Of a DNA stretch of 64,000 nt, positions 33,541-42,158 are shown one piece after another. The stretch comes from Pseudomonas sp. RIT-PI-q (lineage in GTDB: Bacteria; Pseudomonadota; Gammaproteobacteria; Pseudomonadales; Pseudomonadaceae), in NCBI RefSeq assembly GCF_001297125.1, contig NZ_LHPC01000038.1, forward strand, positions 1-64,000, in the 5' to 3' direction. Position 1 is the first letter of the stretch; each line of letters starts with the position of its first letter. The notes below the pieces were generated by a model. That model searched no databases. It was given only the letters and a program-made list of their open reading frames with translations, and was not told the DNA's origin. Made by a program: the position numbers and the translations under genes.

Positions 33541-34554
33541 ATGAGCTACCGCGTACTGGGTCATTCGGGTCTGCACGTTTCCACCCTGACCCTGGGCACC
33601 ATGATGTTCGGCGAACAGACCAGCACCGAAGATTCCCTGCGGATCATCGACAAGGCCTGGGACCAGGGCATCAATTTCATCGACACCGCAGACGTCTACA
33701 CCAATGGCCGCTCCGAAGAAATCGTCGGCGAAGCGATTGCCAGCCGCCGTCACGAATGGGTGCTCGCCAGCAAGGTCGGCTCCGGCCCGGTCGGCGGAGT
33801 GCCGAACCGCAGCGGCCTGAGCCGCAAGCACATTTTCAATGGTATCGACGCCAGCCTGACCCGCTTGGGCACCGACTACCTGGACATCTATTACCTGCAC
33901 CGCGAAGACCACAATACGCCGCTGGAAGTGACGGTGTCGGCCATCGGCGATCTGATTCGCCAGGGCAAAATCCGTTACTGGGGGCTGTCGAACTTCCGTG
34001 GCTGGCGCATCGCCGAAGTCATCCGCGTGGCCGACAAACTGGGCGTCGACAGACCTGTGATCAGCCAGCCGTTGTACAACATCGTCAACCGCCAGGCCGA
34101 ATCCGAACAGATCACGGCCGCGCAACACTATGGCCTCGGCGTGGTGCCTTACAGCCCGCTGGCGCGTGGCGTGCTCAGCGGCAAATACGCACCGGACGTG
34201 AAACCCGACGCCAATAGCCGTGCCGGGCGCGCAGACAAACGCATTCTGGAAACCGAATGGCGCGTTGAATCCCTGCGCATTGCCCAGCAGATCCAGCAGT
34301 ACACCCAGGGCCGTGGCGTGGGCATCGTCGAGTTCGCCATCGCCTGGGTGCTGAACAACGGCGCCGTCACCTCGGCCATCGTCGGGCCGCGTACCGAAGA
34401 GCAATGGGATGCCTACACTAAGGCGCAAGCGGTGAAAATCACGGCGGAGGATGAAGCGTTTATCGATTCGCTGGTCACGCCGGGGCACTCGTCGACACCG
34501 GGGTTCAATGACGTGAGCCATTTCGTGTCAGGGCGTAGCCCGCGCAACGTTTGA
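33541..34554 (+). CDS. Aldo/keto reductase
   Basis: A 337-residue NADPH-dependent oxidoreductase of the AKR superfamily (Tas/YghZ-like branch). The catalytic tetrad is visible: Asp in NFIDTADVY, Tyr in the same motif, Lys in VLASKVGSG and His in IYYLHREDH. The C-terminal cofactor motif is SAIVGPRTEEQWDAY. The start MSYRVLGHSGLHVS is preceded by AAAAGGA. Divergent from cdaR and not in an obvious operon; physiological substrate unknown. Confidence 0.9.
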   Translation: MSYRVLGHSGLHVSTLTLGTMMFGEQTSTEDSLRIIDKAWDQGINFIDTADVYTNGRSEEIVGEAIASRRHEWVLASKVGSGPVGGVPNRSGLSRKHIFNGIDASLTRLGTDYLDIYYLHREDHNTPLEVTVSAIGDLIRQGKIRYWGLSNFRGWRIAEVIRVADKLGVDRPVISQPLYNIVNRQAESEQITAAQHYGLGVVPYSPLARGVLSGKYAPDVKPDANSRAGRADKRILETEWRVESLRIAQQIQQYTQGRGVGIVEFAIAWVLNNGAVTSAIVGPRTEEQWDAYTKAQAVKITAEDEAFIDSLVTPGHSSTPGFNDVSHFVSGRSPRNV

Positions 34555-34559
34555 GATTA

Positions 34560-34698
34560 ATCGCGGGCAAGCCCGCTCCCACAGGGTGATGTGTCGATCA
34601 CGAATCTTGTGTACGCACCGCTCCCACAAGGGGTTATGCGTCGATCGCGAATCTTGTGTACGGCACTGGCAATGTGGGAGCGGGCTTGCCCGCGATGG
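34560..34698. repeat. Complex REPIN with an internal duplication
   Basis: Outer arms ATCGCGGGCAAGCCCGCTCC and GAGCGGGCTTGCCCGCGATG. The centre contains two near copies of GTCGATC(A/G)CGAATCTTGTGTACG (34592 and 34651), separated by a GCTCCCACAAGG remnant of a third REP arm. This looks like an amplified or partly deleted array. Confidence 0.85.
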
Positions 34699-34828
34699 CG
34701 GTATCACATTCACCATAGATGGCGGCTGGTCCACCACATGGGGTCGGTGTTGATCAGTTGGTCAATATTCGGCTCGAAAACCACGTATCCTCTGCGCCCC
34801 GTTTCACGTTCAACCTCGCGAGGACAGT

Positions 34829-35716
34829 TTGTCTAAAGGTATTGTTTTATCGGTCACAGCCTCGGTGCTGTTTGCCGTCATGTATTACTACACGTCGCTG
34901 CTCACCCCGTTGAGCGGCGTGGAAATTTTCGGCTGGCGCATGCTGCTGACGGTGCCGTGCATCACCGTGTTCATGGTGGTCTCCGGCGAATGGAAACGCG
35001 TCATCGACATCCTTCGGCGCCTGGGCAGCAAACCGAAATTGATCGCCGGCCTGATCGCCTCTTCCGCCCTGGTCGGCGTGCAGCTCTGGCTGTTCATGTG
35101 GGCGCCGCTCAACGGTTACAGCCTGGACGTGTCGCTGGGGTATTTCCTGTTGCCGCTGACCATGGTCCTGACCGGCCGGATCGCCTATGGCGAACGCCTC
35201 TCCTATTTGCAAAAAGTCGCCGTGACGTTCGCCTGCCTCGGCGTGATCAATGAGGTGTATCAGGTCGGTGGTTTTTCCTGGGCGACCTTGCTGGTGTGCA
35301 TTGGCTATCCGACCTATTTCGTCCTGCGCAAACGACTGGCGACGGACAACCTCGGCGGTCTCTGGGTGGACATGACGCTGACGCTGCCAGTGGCGTTCTG
35401 GTTCGTGCTGGGGGGTGACCAAGGTTTCGGCGTGTTCGATCAGTATCCGTGGCTGTCGCTGCTGATCCCGATACTCGGGGTGATCAGCGCATCGGCGCTG
35501 GTGGTCTACATCATCGCCAGTCGGCTGTTGCCGTTCAGCCTGTTCGGGTTGCTGAGCTACGTCGAACCGGTGCTGTTGCTCGGCGTCGCGTTGCTGCTGG
35601 GAGAAAGTATCAAGGCCGGCGAATGGCTGACCTACATTCCGATCTGGATGGCGGTGGTTGTGCTGATGTTTGAAGGGTTCAAGCACCTGGTCCGGCAGCG
35701 TCGCGGACCAATGTAG
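34829..35716 (+). CDS. RarD-like EamA family transporter
   Basis: A 295-residue inner-membrane protein with about ten hydrophobic helices in two EamA repeats. The pattern SVLFAVMYYYTSLLTPLSGVEIFGWRML and the later YVEPVLLLGVALLLGESI fit the RarD branch. The start is a TTG at 34829 with GAGGA five bases upstream; no ATG suits. The stop codon TAG at 35714-35716 is part of the adjoining REP element (TGTAGGAGCG). Transported compound unknown. Confidence 0.87.
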   Translation: MSKGIVLSVTASVLFAVMYYYTSLLTPLSGVEIFGWRMLLTVPCITVFMVVSGEWKRVIDILRRLGSKPKLIAGLIASSALVGVQLWLFMWAPLNGYSLDVSLGYFLLPLTMVLTGRIAYGERLSYLQKVAVTFACLGVINEVYQVGGFSWATLLVCIGYPTYFVLRKRLATDNLGGLWVDMTLTLPVAFWFVLGGDQGFGVFDQYPWLSLLIPILGVISASALVVYIIASRLLPFSLFGLLSYVEPVLLLGVALLLGESIKAGEWLTYIPIWMAVVVLMFEGFKHLVRQRRGPM

Positions 35717-35785
35717 GAGCGAGGCTTGCCCGCGAAGGGGCCTTTGAAGACGCTAAAAGCTTCGCGGGCAAGCCTCGCTCCTACA
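35712..35785. repeat. REPIN that supplies a stop codon
   Basis: TGTAGGAGCGAGGCTTGCCC ... GGCAAGCCTCGCTCCTACA. The TAG within its first bases ends the RarD-like gene. Confidence 0.92.
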
Positions 35786-35791
35786 GACAAG

Positions 35792-35830
35792 AAAAAGCCC
35801 GGCCAGCATTGCTGCTGACCGGGCTTTTTC
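35792..35830. terminator. Bidirectional terminator between rarD-like gene and hppD
   Basis: AAAAAGCCCGG and CCGGGCTTTTT flank a short stem-loop (CCAGCATTGCTGCTGACC). A-run on one side and T-run on the other allow it to end transcripts from both convergent genes. Confidence 0.9.
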
Positions 35831-35844
35831 ACATCTGAAACCGT

Positions 35845-36921
35845 TTAGTCAGTGGAAAGCACACCACGACGCACCTGATCCCGCTCAATCGATTCGAACA
35901 GCGCCTTGAAGTTACCCTCGCCGAAACCATCATCGCCTTTACGCTGGATGAATTCGAAGAACACCGGGCCCATCAGGGTTTCCGAGAAGATCTGCAGCAG
36001 CAGGCGGCGGTCGCCCGACTCGGACGAACCGTCCAGCAGAATCCCCCGCGATTGCAGTTGATCGACCGGCTCGCCGTGGTTCGGCAAACGGCCTTCGAGC
36101 ATTTCGTAGTAGGTTTCCGGCGGCGCGGTCATGAAGCGCATGCCGATTTTCTTCAGGCGATCCCACGTGTCGATCAGGTTGTCGCTGAGAAAGGCAACGT
36201 GCTGGATGCCTTCACCGTTGAACTGCATCAGGAACTCTTCGATCTGCCCGGCGCCCTTGGACGATTCTTCGTTCAACGGGATGCGGATCATGCCATCCGG
36301 CGCGGTCATGGCTTTGGAAGTCAGGCCGGTGTATTCGCCCTTGATGTCGAAGTAACGAATTTCGCGGAAGTTGAACAGCTTCTCGTAGAAGTTGGCCCAG
36401 TAGGCCATGCGACCGCGATACACGTTGTGCGTCAGGTGGTCGATGATTTTCAGGCCTGCGCCGACCGGGTTGCGATCCACGCCTTCGATGAACACAAAGT
36501 CGATGTCATAAATCGAACTGCCCTCGCCGAAACGGTCGATCAGGTACAGCGGCGCGCCGCCGATGCCTTTGATCGCCGGCAGGTGCAATTCCATCGGGCC
36601 GGTCTCGATGTGGATCGGCTGTGCGCCGAGTTCCAGTGCACGCTTGTAGGCCTTTTGCGAATCCTTGACGCGGAACGCCATGCCGCACACCGACGGACCG
36701 TGCTCAGCCGCGAAGTACGAGGCGACGCTGTTCGGTTCGTTGTTGAGGATCAGGTTGATCTGGCCCTGGCGATACAGGTGCACGTCTTTGGAACGGTGGG
36801 TCGCGACCTTGGTGAAGCCCATGATCTCGAAGATCGGCTCCAGGGTGTTCGGGGTTGGCGATGCGAATTCGATGAATTCAAAGCCCATCAGGCCCATTGG
36901 GTTTTCGTATAAATCTGCCAT
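35845..36921 (-). CDS. hppD: 4-hydroxyphenylpyruvate dioxygenase
   Basis: A 358-residue Fe(II) enzyme that converts 4-hydroxyphenylpyruvate to homogentisate in tyrosine breakdown. The three iron ligands are His162 (KIIDHLTHNV), His241 (GIQHVAFLSD) and Glu323 (FFEFIQRKG). Length and sequence match the well-studied P. fluorescens enzyme. GAGGCG lies upstream of ATG 36921. It is transcribed alone, with a 252-bp upstream gap in which I see no clear operator. Confidence 0.97.
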   Translation of the reverse strand: MADLYENPMGLMGFEFIEFASPTPNTLEPIFEIMGFTKVATHRSKDVHLYRQGQINLILNNEPNSVASYFAAEHGPSVCGMAFRVKDSQKAYKRALELGAQPIHIETGPMELHLPAIKGIGGAPLYLIDRFGEGSSIYDIDFVFIEGVDRNPVGAGLKIIDHLTHNVYRGRMAYWANFYEKLFNFREIRYFDIKGEYTGLTSKAMTAPDGMIRIPLNEESSKGAGQIEEFLMQFNGEGIQHVAFLSDNLIDTWDRLKKIGMRFMTAPPETYYEMLEGRLPNHGEPVDQLQSRGILLDGSSESGDRRLLLQIFSETLMGPVFFEFIQRKGDDGFGEGNFKALFESIERDQVRRGVLSTD

Positions 36922-37173
36922 GGTTGGCGCCTCATCATCATTCTTAGAATTAACGGAACGTTAGTTACTAGCAATGCTGAGACCGGCGGGTGGCGCGCAG
37001 GAGATGCCCCGCACACTGCGGGCGAGGAAGTCACCATAGATCAGTTGAAACCCAAAACTCTTCATTGTCGACCCAAGGCTCTTGCGGGCGAGGCTTCTGC
37101 TGCCAGAAGACGATTATTCTTATATGCGTAAACCGATTCTACACAGCGTAAATCAGTTTGTCCGCCTTCTGTA

Positions 37174-38118
37174 TCAAATCCCCTTTTTCCCCACTCGCGC
37201 AAGGGGTTTGTTGCAGAGGAAAATCCCGGCCAGAATCAGCCCTCCTCCCAGGCACATCGCAATCGTCAGTTGCTCGCCCAGCAGCAGCGCGCCAAGGATC
37301 ACCGCGGTCAGCGGGTTCAAGGCAATGAACACGCCGGAACGGGTCGCGCCGATTTTGCGGAGGCCATCGTAATAGCCGATGTAGGCCAGCGCCGAACCCA
37401 ACACGCCGAGGTACATCAGGCTCAGCCATTGTTGCGGGCCGAGACTGGCGAGTGCAGTCACACTCAACTCGCCCCTGACCGCACTGGTCACCCAGAGCAT
37501 CACCGTACCCAGCAGAATCGAGTACGTCACCGTCTGCACGGGCCCGAGGCTGTGGTTCAGATCCTTGGAGCACAGCGAGTAAATTCCCCAACCGACCACG
37601 CAACCGAAAATCAACAGATCGCCGATCCAGGCGTTGGCATTGCCGGCCAACAGCTGTGGGTTACGACTGACGATCACCAGGCTCGCCCCGGCAATACAAA
37701 TCGCGATACCGGCGACTTTCGCCCGACTCAAGTGCTCTTTGAACAACAGCCACGAGGCCAAGCCGATCACGGCCGGGTTCAGCGCCACAATCAATGATGC
37801 CCGTGAGGCATTGATGTAGTGCAGGCCATAAAAGAAGCACAGGTTGTAGAAAAAGATCCCGAAAAAACCCAGCATCATTAATTGCAGCCATTGCCTGGGG
37901 CTGGGTCGGGCCAGCGGTATGCGGGCCAACAGCAAAAACACCAGCAGCGCCGCGCTGGCCAACAGGAAACGCAGGCTGGCGGCGAGCAGCGGACTCAGGC
38001 TATCCGCCAGAAACCGGCCTGCGACGAAGGTGCCGCCCCAGATCATGGTGACGGCGGCGAGCTTCAGATAAACCGGCATGTCCGAAGGATTGGCTAGGGT
38101 CTGTTCACAACGGGTCAT
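37174..38118 (-). CDS. EamA family (DMT) exporter
   Basis: A 314-residue membrane protein with ten predicted helices in two EamA halves (VTMIWGGTFVAGRFLADSLSP... and GVLGSALAYIGYYDGLRKIG). DMT proteins export amino acids, purines or other metabolites. Start 38118 has TGGAA five bases upstream; MPVYLK at 38079 is an alternative. It is divergent from a LysR regulator 78 bp away, with an operator-like palindrome between them, so the regulator probably controls the exporter. Confidence 0.88.
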   Translation of the reverse strand: MTRCEQTLANPSDMPVYLKLAAVTMIWGGTFVAGRFLADSLSPLLAASLRFLLASAALLVFLLLARIPLARPSPRQWLQLMMLGFFGIFFYNLCFFYGLHYINASRASLIVALNPAVIGLASWLLFKEHLSRAKVAGIAICIAGASLVIVSRNPQLLAGNANAWIGDLLIFGCVVGWGIYSLCSKDLNHSLGPVQTVTYSILLGTVMLWVTSAVRGELSVTALASLGPQQWLSLMYLGVLGSALAYIGYYDGLRKIGATRSGVFIALNPLTAVILGALLLGEQLTIAMCLGGGLILAGIFLCNKPLARVGKKGI

Positions 38119-38152
38119 AAGTTTCCAGAACGGGAAATGGGCGAGATGACGT

Positions 38153-38176
38153 ATGATTCGACTAATGTCGGATCAT
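38153..38176. promoter_or_regulatory. LysR-type operator between exporter and regulator
   Basis: Arms ATGATTCGAC and GTCGGATCAT (one mismatch) around TAAT. It sits in the 78-bp divergent region, 20 bases before the LysR gene. The dyad with a T-N11-A-like core is the usual LysR recognition site. Confidence 0.65.
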
Positions 38177-38196
38177 CGTAAAATGAGTAAAAACTC

Positions 38197-39078
38197 ATGA
38201 CCCTTACCCAATTGGAGATTTTCTCCCTCGTGGCCGAGCTTCACGGTTTCACTGCGGCGGCGAATCGCCTGGGGATTTCCCAATCGGCGGTGTCTCACGC
38301 GCTGAAGTCGCTGGAGCAGGAATTGGGTGTGGAGTTACTGCGTCGGCATCAGTCCCAGGTCGAACTCAGCGACATCGGCCAACAGCTTTTGCTGCGCGCC
38401 CGGGCGATGCTCGGTCTGGCCAACACCTTGCGCCAGGAAGCCGCCGATGCCCGTGGAATGAAACGTGGCACGCTGCGTATCGGCTCGTTCGGCCCGACCT
38501 CGTCGATCAAATTACTGCCGCTGATCCTGCAACACTACCGCGCCGCTCACCCGGGCATCGAGGTGCACATTGATGAAGGCCCCGACCGCCAAGTGATCCA
38601 GTGGCTGGAGGAGCGACGTATCGACATCGGCTTCGTGGTGTTGCCCGAAGAGCGCTTCGATACCTTTGCGCTGACCGAGGACCAGATGGTCGCGCTGCTA
38701 CCCGTCGATCACCCGCTGGCCAGTCGCGACGGCTTGAGCCTGAGCGATCTGTGTCACGACCCATTCGTGCTGACCGAGGCCGGTTCTTCAGAACTGGTTT
38801 CACGGTTGTTCAGTGCCGCCCGGCTGACACCGAACATTCGCTATCGTTGTTCGCAGCTACTGAGCACGCTGGATATCGTCTGCCGAGGCGAGGCGTTGAC
38901 CGTGGTCGCCGAAGGCTCATTGCCCGACCAGGACGACAGGCGCTACGTGAAAAAACCGCTGTCACCTCCGGTTGCACGCCAGATCGGCCTGGCGGTGCTC
39001 GACCAGCGCCAGTCCTCACCGGCGGCGCTGGCCTTTCTCAAACTGGCGCAGCGTCTGAACTACCCTTGCGCGACATAA
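38197..39078 (+). CDS. LysR family transcriptional regulator
   Basis: A 293-residue regulator. The winged helix (1-62) reads QLEIFSLVAELHGFTAAANRLGISQSAVSHALKSLEQELGVELL. The effector domain (about 90-290) includes GTLRIGSFGPTSSIKLLP and the CRGEALTVVAEG stretch. It is divergent from the EamA exporter and shares an operator-like palindrome with it, the standard pattern for a regulator controlling its neighbour and itself. The inducer is unknown. Confidence 0.92.
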   Translation: MTLTQLEIFSLVAELHGFTAAANRLGISQSAVSHALKSLEQELGVELLRRHQSQVELSDIGQQLLLRARAMLGLANTLRQEAADARGMKRGTLRIGSFGPTSSIKLLPLILQHYRAAHPGIEVHIDEGPDRQVIQWLEERRIDIGFVVLPEERFDTFALTEDQMVALLPVDHPLASRDGLSLSDLCHDPFVLTEAGSSELVSRLFSAARLTPNIRYRCSQLLSTLDIVCRGEALTVVAEGSLPDQDDRRYVKKPLSPPVARQIGLAVLDQRQSSPAALAFLKLAQRLNYPCAT

Positions 39079-39181
39079 TGATCGAAGGCCAACTATCATG
39101 GCCCGTACCTGAACTCTTTTTGGGAGGCGCCCAGCCCTGCCAGCATTTGAGAGCCCTCTTTTTTTGTTACAGGTTTCGCGA

Positions 39182-40714
39182 ATGCCACTGAACGTCAAAA
39201 CCCGCCGCACACGCACCCGGATTGCTGTGACGGTATTGAGCGGTTTACTCCCGGTCCTGCTGGGATTCACCATCCTTTATATGCAAGCGGAACGGGCACT
39301 GAAGCACAACACCGAACAGACCGCCGAAGAAGCCATTCGCCAATTCGAACTGATGCTCGACAACAACGCACAAGCCGCCCGCGAGTTACTGCCGCTGGCC
39401 GGGAAAAGTTGCATCGACGTGAACCTGGCGTTGCGCGAACAAGTCACCCGCCGCCCGTTCGTGCGCTCAACCAACCTGCTGTGGGACGACACCATTTACT
39501 GCAGTTCCCTGTTCGGCGACTACCAGGAAAAAGTCACTGCCGGTGACTACAGCAAAGGCGAGATATTGCTGATGAAAGGCAACCTGATAACGCCCGATAG
39601 CGCGTTACTGGTGTATCGGCTCAACGCAGGAAAACAGGGTGCGATGAGCACCCTGGACGGTTATCACCTGAGTAACGTGTTGCGCATGATCGGCGGCAAG
39701 ACGTTGCTGTTACTGCAAGTCGGCCCTGATTGGTTGACCGCTGACGGCACCTTCCACAATGACGCGCTGCCTACTTTGCCTGTGGCGCAAACCAAACTGA
39801 CGTCCTCGCGTTATGCCTTTACTGTGGAGGCAGGTTTCCCCGAAGGTGAAACCTGGCGTTACATGCGCAGCGAGTATCCGCCGTTGTTCAGTTTGCTGAT
39901 CTTTTTCGGCGTGATCTCCGGTTTTATCGGGCATTTTTTGCAGAAGCGCTCGTCGTCACCCAGCCATGAATTGCAGCGCGCACTCGAGGCTTGCGAGTTC
40001 ATTCCGTATTTTCAGCCCGTGGTCCATGGCGACAGCAAGCAGTGGTCGGGGGCCGAAGTGCTGATGCGCTGGAATCATCCGAAGGAAGGTCTGGTGCGCC
40101 CGGATATGTTCATCCCGTTTGCCGAACATTCCGGGCTGATCGTGCCGATGACACGCTCATTGATGCGACAAACCGCAGCCCTGCTGGCGCCCCATCCGGC
40201 GCCGTTCGACGGGCCGTTTCATGTCGGCATCAACGTCACCGCCAGTCACTGCCGAGACCTGGAGCTGGTCGCCGATTGCCGTGAATTCCTCGCCGCTTTT
40301 GCACCGGGGGCCATCAGCCTGGTGCTGGAACTCACTGAGCGCGAACTCATCGAGCCCACGGCCATCACGCTCCAACTGTTCGAGCAGCTTCATGAACTGG
40401 GCGTGATGATCGCTATCGACGATTTCGGCACGGGTCACTCCAGCCTGGGTTACCTGCGTCAGTTCAATGTGGACTTTCTGAAGATCGATCAGAGTTTTGT
40501 GGCCATGATTGGTGTCGACGCCCTTTCCCGGCACATCCTTGACACCATCATCGAACTGTCCGCCAAGCTCGATCTGGGCATTGTTGCCGAAGGTGTGGAA
40601 ACCGAGGAGCAAAGTGATTATCTGACCGCCCATGGCGTGAACTTCTTGCAAGGTTATCTGTTCGGCCGACCAATGCCCGCCGCAGAGTTCATTAACGCAT
40701 TAAGTCACCATTAA
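39182..40714 (+). CDS. CSS-motif EAL-domain c-di-GMP phosphodiesterase
   Basis: A 510-residue membrane protein. Helix one is at about 13-35, then a periplasmic CSS-motif domain (about 40-240) with conserved Cys in GKSCIDVNL and the YCSSLFG motif, helix two at about 245-265, and an EAL domain to the end. Catalytic marks are EVLMRW (the EAL site, here EVL), NVTASH, ELTERE, the DDFGTGHSSLGYL loop, KIDQSFV and AEGVETEEQ, so it is probably an active phosphodiesterase. CSS sensors respond to periplasmic redox through disulfides in E. coli PdeB/PdeC relatives. Start 39182 has only a weak AGG upstream. Confidence 0.9.
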   Translation: MPLNVKTRRTRTRIAVTVLSGLLPVLLGFTILYMQAERALKHNTEQTAEEAIRQFELMLDNNAQAARELLPLAGKSCIDVNLALREQVTRRPFVRSTNLLWDDTIYCSSLFGDYQEKVTAGDYSKGEILLMKGNLITPDSALLVYRLNAGKQGAMSTLDGYHLSNVLRMIGGKTLLLLQVGPDWLTADGTFHNDALPTLPVAQTKLTSSRYAFTVEAGFPEGETWRYMRSEYPPLFSLLIFFGVISGFIGHFLQKRSSSPSHELQRALEACEFIPYFQPVVHGDSKQWSGAEVLMRWNHPKEGLVRPDMFIPFAEHSGLIVPMTRSLMRQTAALLAPHPAPFDGPFHVGINVTASHCRDLELVADCREFLAAFAPGAISLVLELTERELIEPTAITLQLFEQLHELGVMIAIDDFGTGHSSLGYLRQFNVDFLKIDQSFVAMIGVDALSRHILDTIIELSAKLDLGIVAEGVETEEQSDYLTAHGVNFLQGYLFGRPMPAAEFINALSHH

Positions 40715-40782
40715 CTAGCGGCTCTAAGCGACGTGACATGAGGCCAGCGCACCAAATTGAATCAAAAGACTACAGTAGTTAC

Positions 40783-40899
40783 ATGAAGAAAAAGACAGGA
40801 TTTACTCTTGGTCAATTAACTACTACAATTTTTCATGCCCGCGTAAGATTAGCAGGTGAGCCACTATCACCGAGTCGCTACAAGGCTCTTGGCTTATAG
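40783..40899 (+). CDS. Possible 38-residue AT-rich small protein
   Basis: A 38-codon frame MKKKTGFTLGQLTTTIFHARV RLAGEPLSPSRYKALGL. No ribosome site precedes it (CAGTAGTTAC), so it may not be translated. Its base composition is clearly more AT-rich than the surroundings, and it lies in the leader region of the MvaT-family gene, flanked by inverted arms AGTAGTTA (40774-40781) and TAACTACT (40817-40824). It could be a small gene, a remnant of acquired DNA, or just promoter DNA that the H-NS-like protein itself binds. Confidence 0.25.
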   Translation: MKKKTGFTLGQLTTTIFHARVRLAGEPLSPSRYKALGL

Positions 40900-40947
40900 C
40901 TTTGTTTGCGATTGGTATCAGCCAAACACACTATTGGAGTAAAGATA

Positions 40948-41313
40948 TTGTCCAGACTCGCTGAATTTCGTGCAGCTGAAAAGGCCCTTCAAGAACAGCT
41001 CAAGCAGCTGGAATCGCTGAAGAATGATGCCGGGCTCAAGAAAGAAATCGAATTCGAAGAAAAGCTCCAGGGGCTGATGAAAACCTACGGCAAGAGCCTG
41101 CGCGACATCATCGCCATTCTCGATCCGAACCCGGCAAAATCCGGTCTGCAACAGGCGGCAGCGCCTAAAACCCGCCGCGCTCGCGTGGTCAAGGTTTATC
41201 AGAATCCGCACACCGGTGAACTGATTGAAACCAAGGGTGGCAACCACCGCGGCCTGAAAGCCTGGAAGGAACAATACGGTGCAGCCACCGTTGATTCCTG
41301 GCTGCGCGGCTAA
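40948..41313 (+). CDS. MvaT/MvaU-family H-NS-like nucleoid protein
   Basis: A 121-residue xenogeneic silencer. The N-terminal coiled coil for oligomerisation spans about 1-60 (SRLAEFRAAEKALQEQLKQL). The C-terminal DNA-binding domain carries KTRRARVVKVYQNPHTGELIETKGGNHRGLKAWKEQYG, the family hallmark that reads the minor groove of AT-rich DNA. The start is TTG 40948 with GGAG eight bases upstream; the sequence SRLAEFRAAEKAL follows it as in MvaU/MvaV/TurA. Which paralogue name applies cannot be decided without comparison. The AT-rich leader upstream suggests autoregulation. Confidence 0.92.
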   Translation: MSRLAEFRAAEKALQEQLKQLESLKNDAGLKKEIEFEEKLQGLMKTYGKSLRDIIAILDPNPAKSGLQQAAAPKTRRARVVKVYQNPHTGELIETKGGNHRGLKAWKEQYGAATVDSWLRG

Positions 41314-41327
41314 GCACTTGCGGTGAC

Positions 41328-41357
41328 AAAAAAAGCCCTGCTTATGCAGGGCTTTTT
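41328..41357 (+). terminator. Terminator of the MvaT-family gene
   Basis: A-run, AGCCCTGC, TTAT loop, GCAGGGCT, then TTTTT, 15 bases after the stop. Confidence 0.92.
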
Positions 41358-41488
41358 CATGGATACCCTCTAAATGCAACGATTGGCACCGATCAACTCA
41401 CTACTTGCTGATTAACTTTGTGCTTAATCCCTTTAGGTATCTAAAAATGTCCGAAAGCACTGAAATCCGCAGCCATTGAAATCGTTCA

Positions 41489-42013
41489 CTAAAGTTTCAA
41501 GCTGTTACGCGCCGCCTCTATTTCGTCCTGACTTGCCTTATAAACCTCAGCCTGCCCTGCGTAGGAAAGAACATAAGCTTTATCGGCATCGACTGCCGCG
41601 ACCAATGTTTGCGAGAGCACATGCCTGCCGTTCTGGGTGATCGTGCAGGTAGTTTCCAGCGCCGTTAAGCGACTCAAGGTCGTCGGGTGAATCTTGGTGC
41701 AGACACTCTGATAGCCGCCTTGAAAGAAGTCTTTCTGCACCGACTTGCGCATCTCCAGCAACACGCCCTGCAGGTTCACCTGGTGACCGCTTTCCACCTG
41801 GGTCATGGTCAACTCCATCACCATCACCGGCGTGCCGCCCTGATCGTTTTTTACCGCGCGTTGGCGGGTAACCTCTGGCTTGGCGTCGTCGTGCGCGATG
41901 GCTTCGACTTCCCAGCCGCTTGGCCAGGTCACCACCGGCTCGTCTGCGTGAGCGCTGGCAACAGCTGATAGCAGACACATCAGGACGAACGCCGATTTAC
42001 TGAATCGAATCAT
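41489..42013 (-). CDS. Periplasmic protein, DUF4946-like
   Basis: A 174-residue exported protein with signal peptide MIRFSKSAFVLMCLLSAVASAHA. The mature part (VVTWPSGWEVEAIAHDD...) is a small alpha/beta domain with two Cys (SVCTKI, ETTCTI). It resembles the DUF4946 family from Pseudomonas; I am moderately sure of that. Function unknown. The start could also be GTG 42025. It is transcribed alone, opposite to gloA, and ends in TAG. Confidence 0.75.
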   Translation of the reverse strand: MIRFSKSAFVLMCLLSAVASAHADEPVVTWPSGWEVEAIAHDDAKPEVTRQRAVKNDQGGTPVMVMELTMTQVESGHQVNLQGVLLEMRKSVQKDFFQGGYQSVCTKIHPTTLSRLTALETTCTITQNGRHVLSQTLVAAVDADKAYVLSYAGQAEVYKASQDEIEAARNSLKL

Positions 42014-42158
42014 TGCAATGAACACTCACGGATTGAACCGTAAAGTCTGAGCCTCACCCGCCCGTCAGGCAATAGCCGACGGTTTGGGTTTGGTGATGTC
42101 GGATCCCTTGCGTATCATTGTCGCCATTCGTTAGCCCCACTTATTTTCCGGAGGGCCC

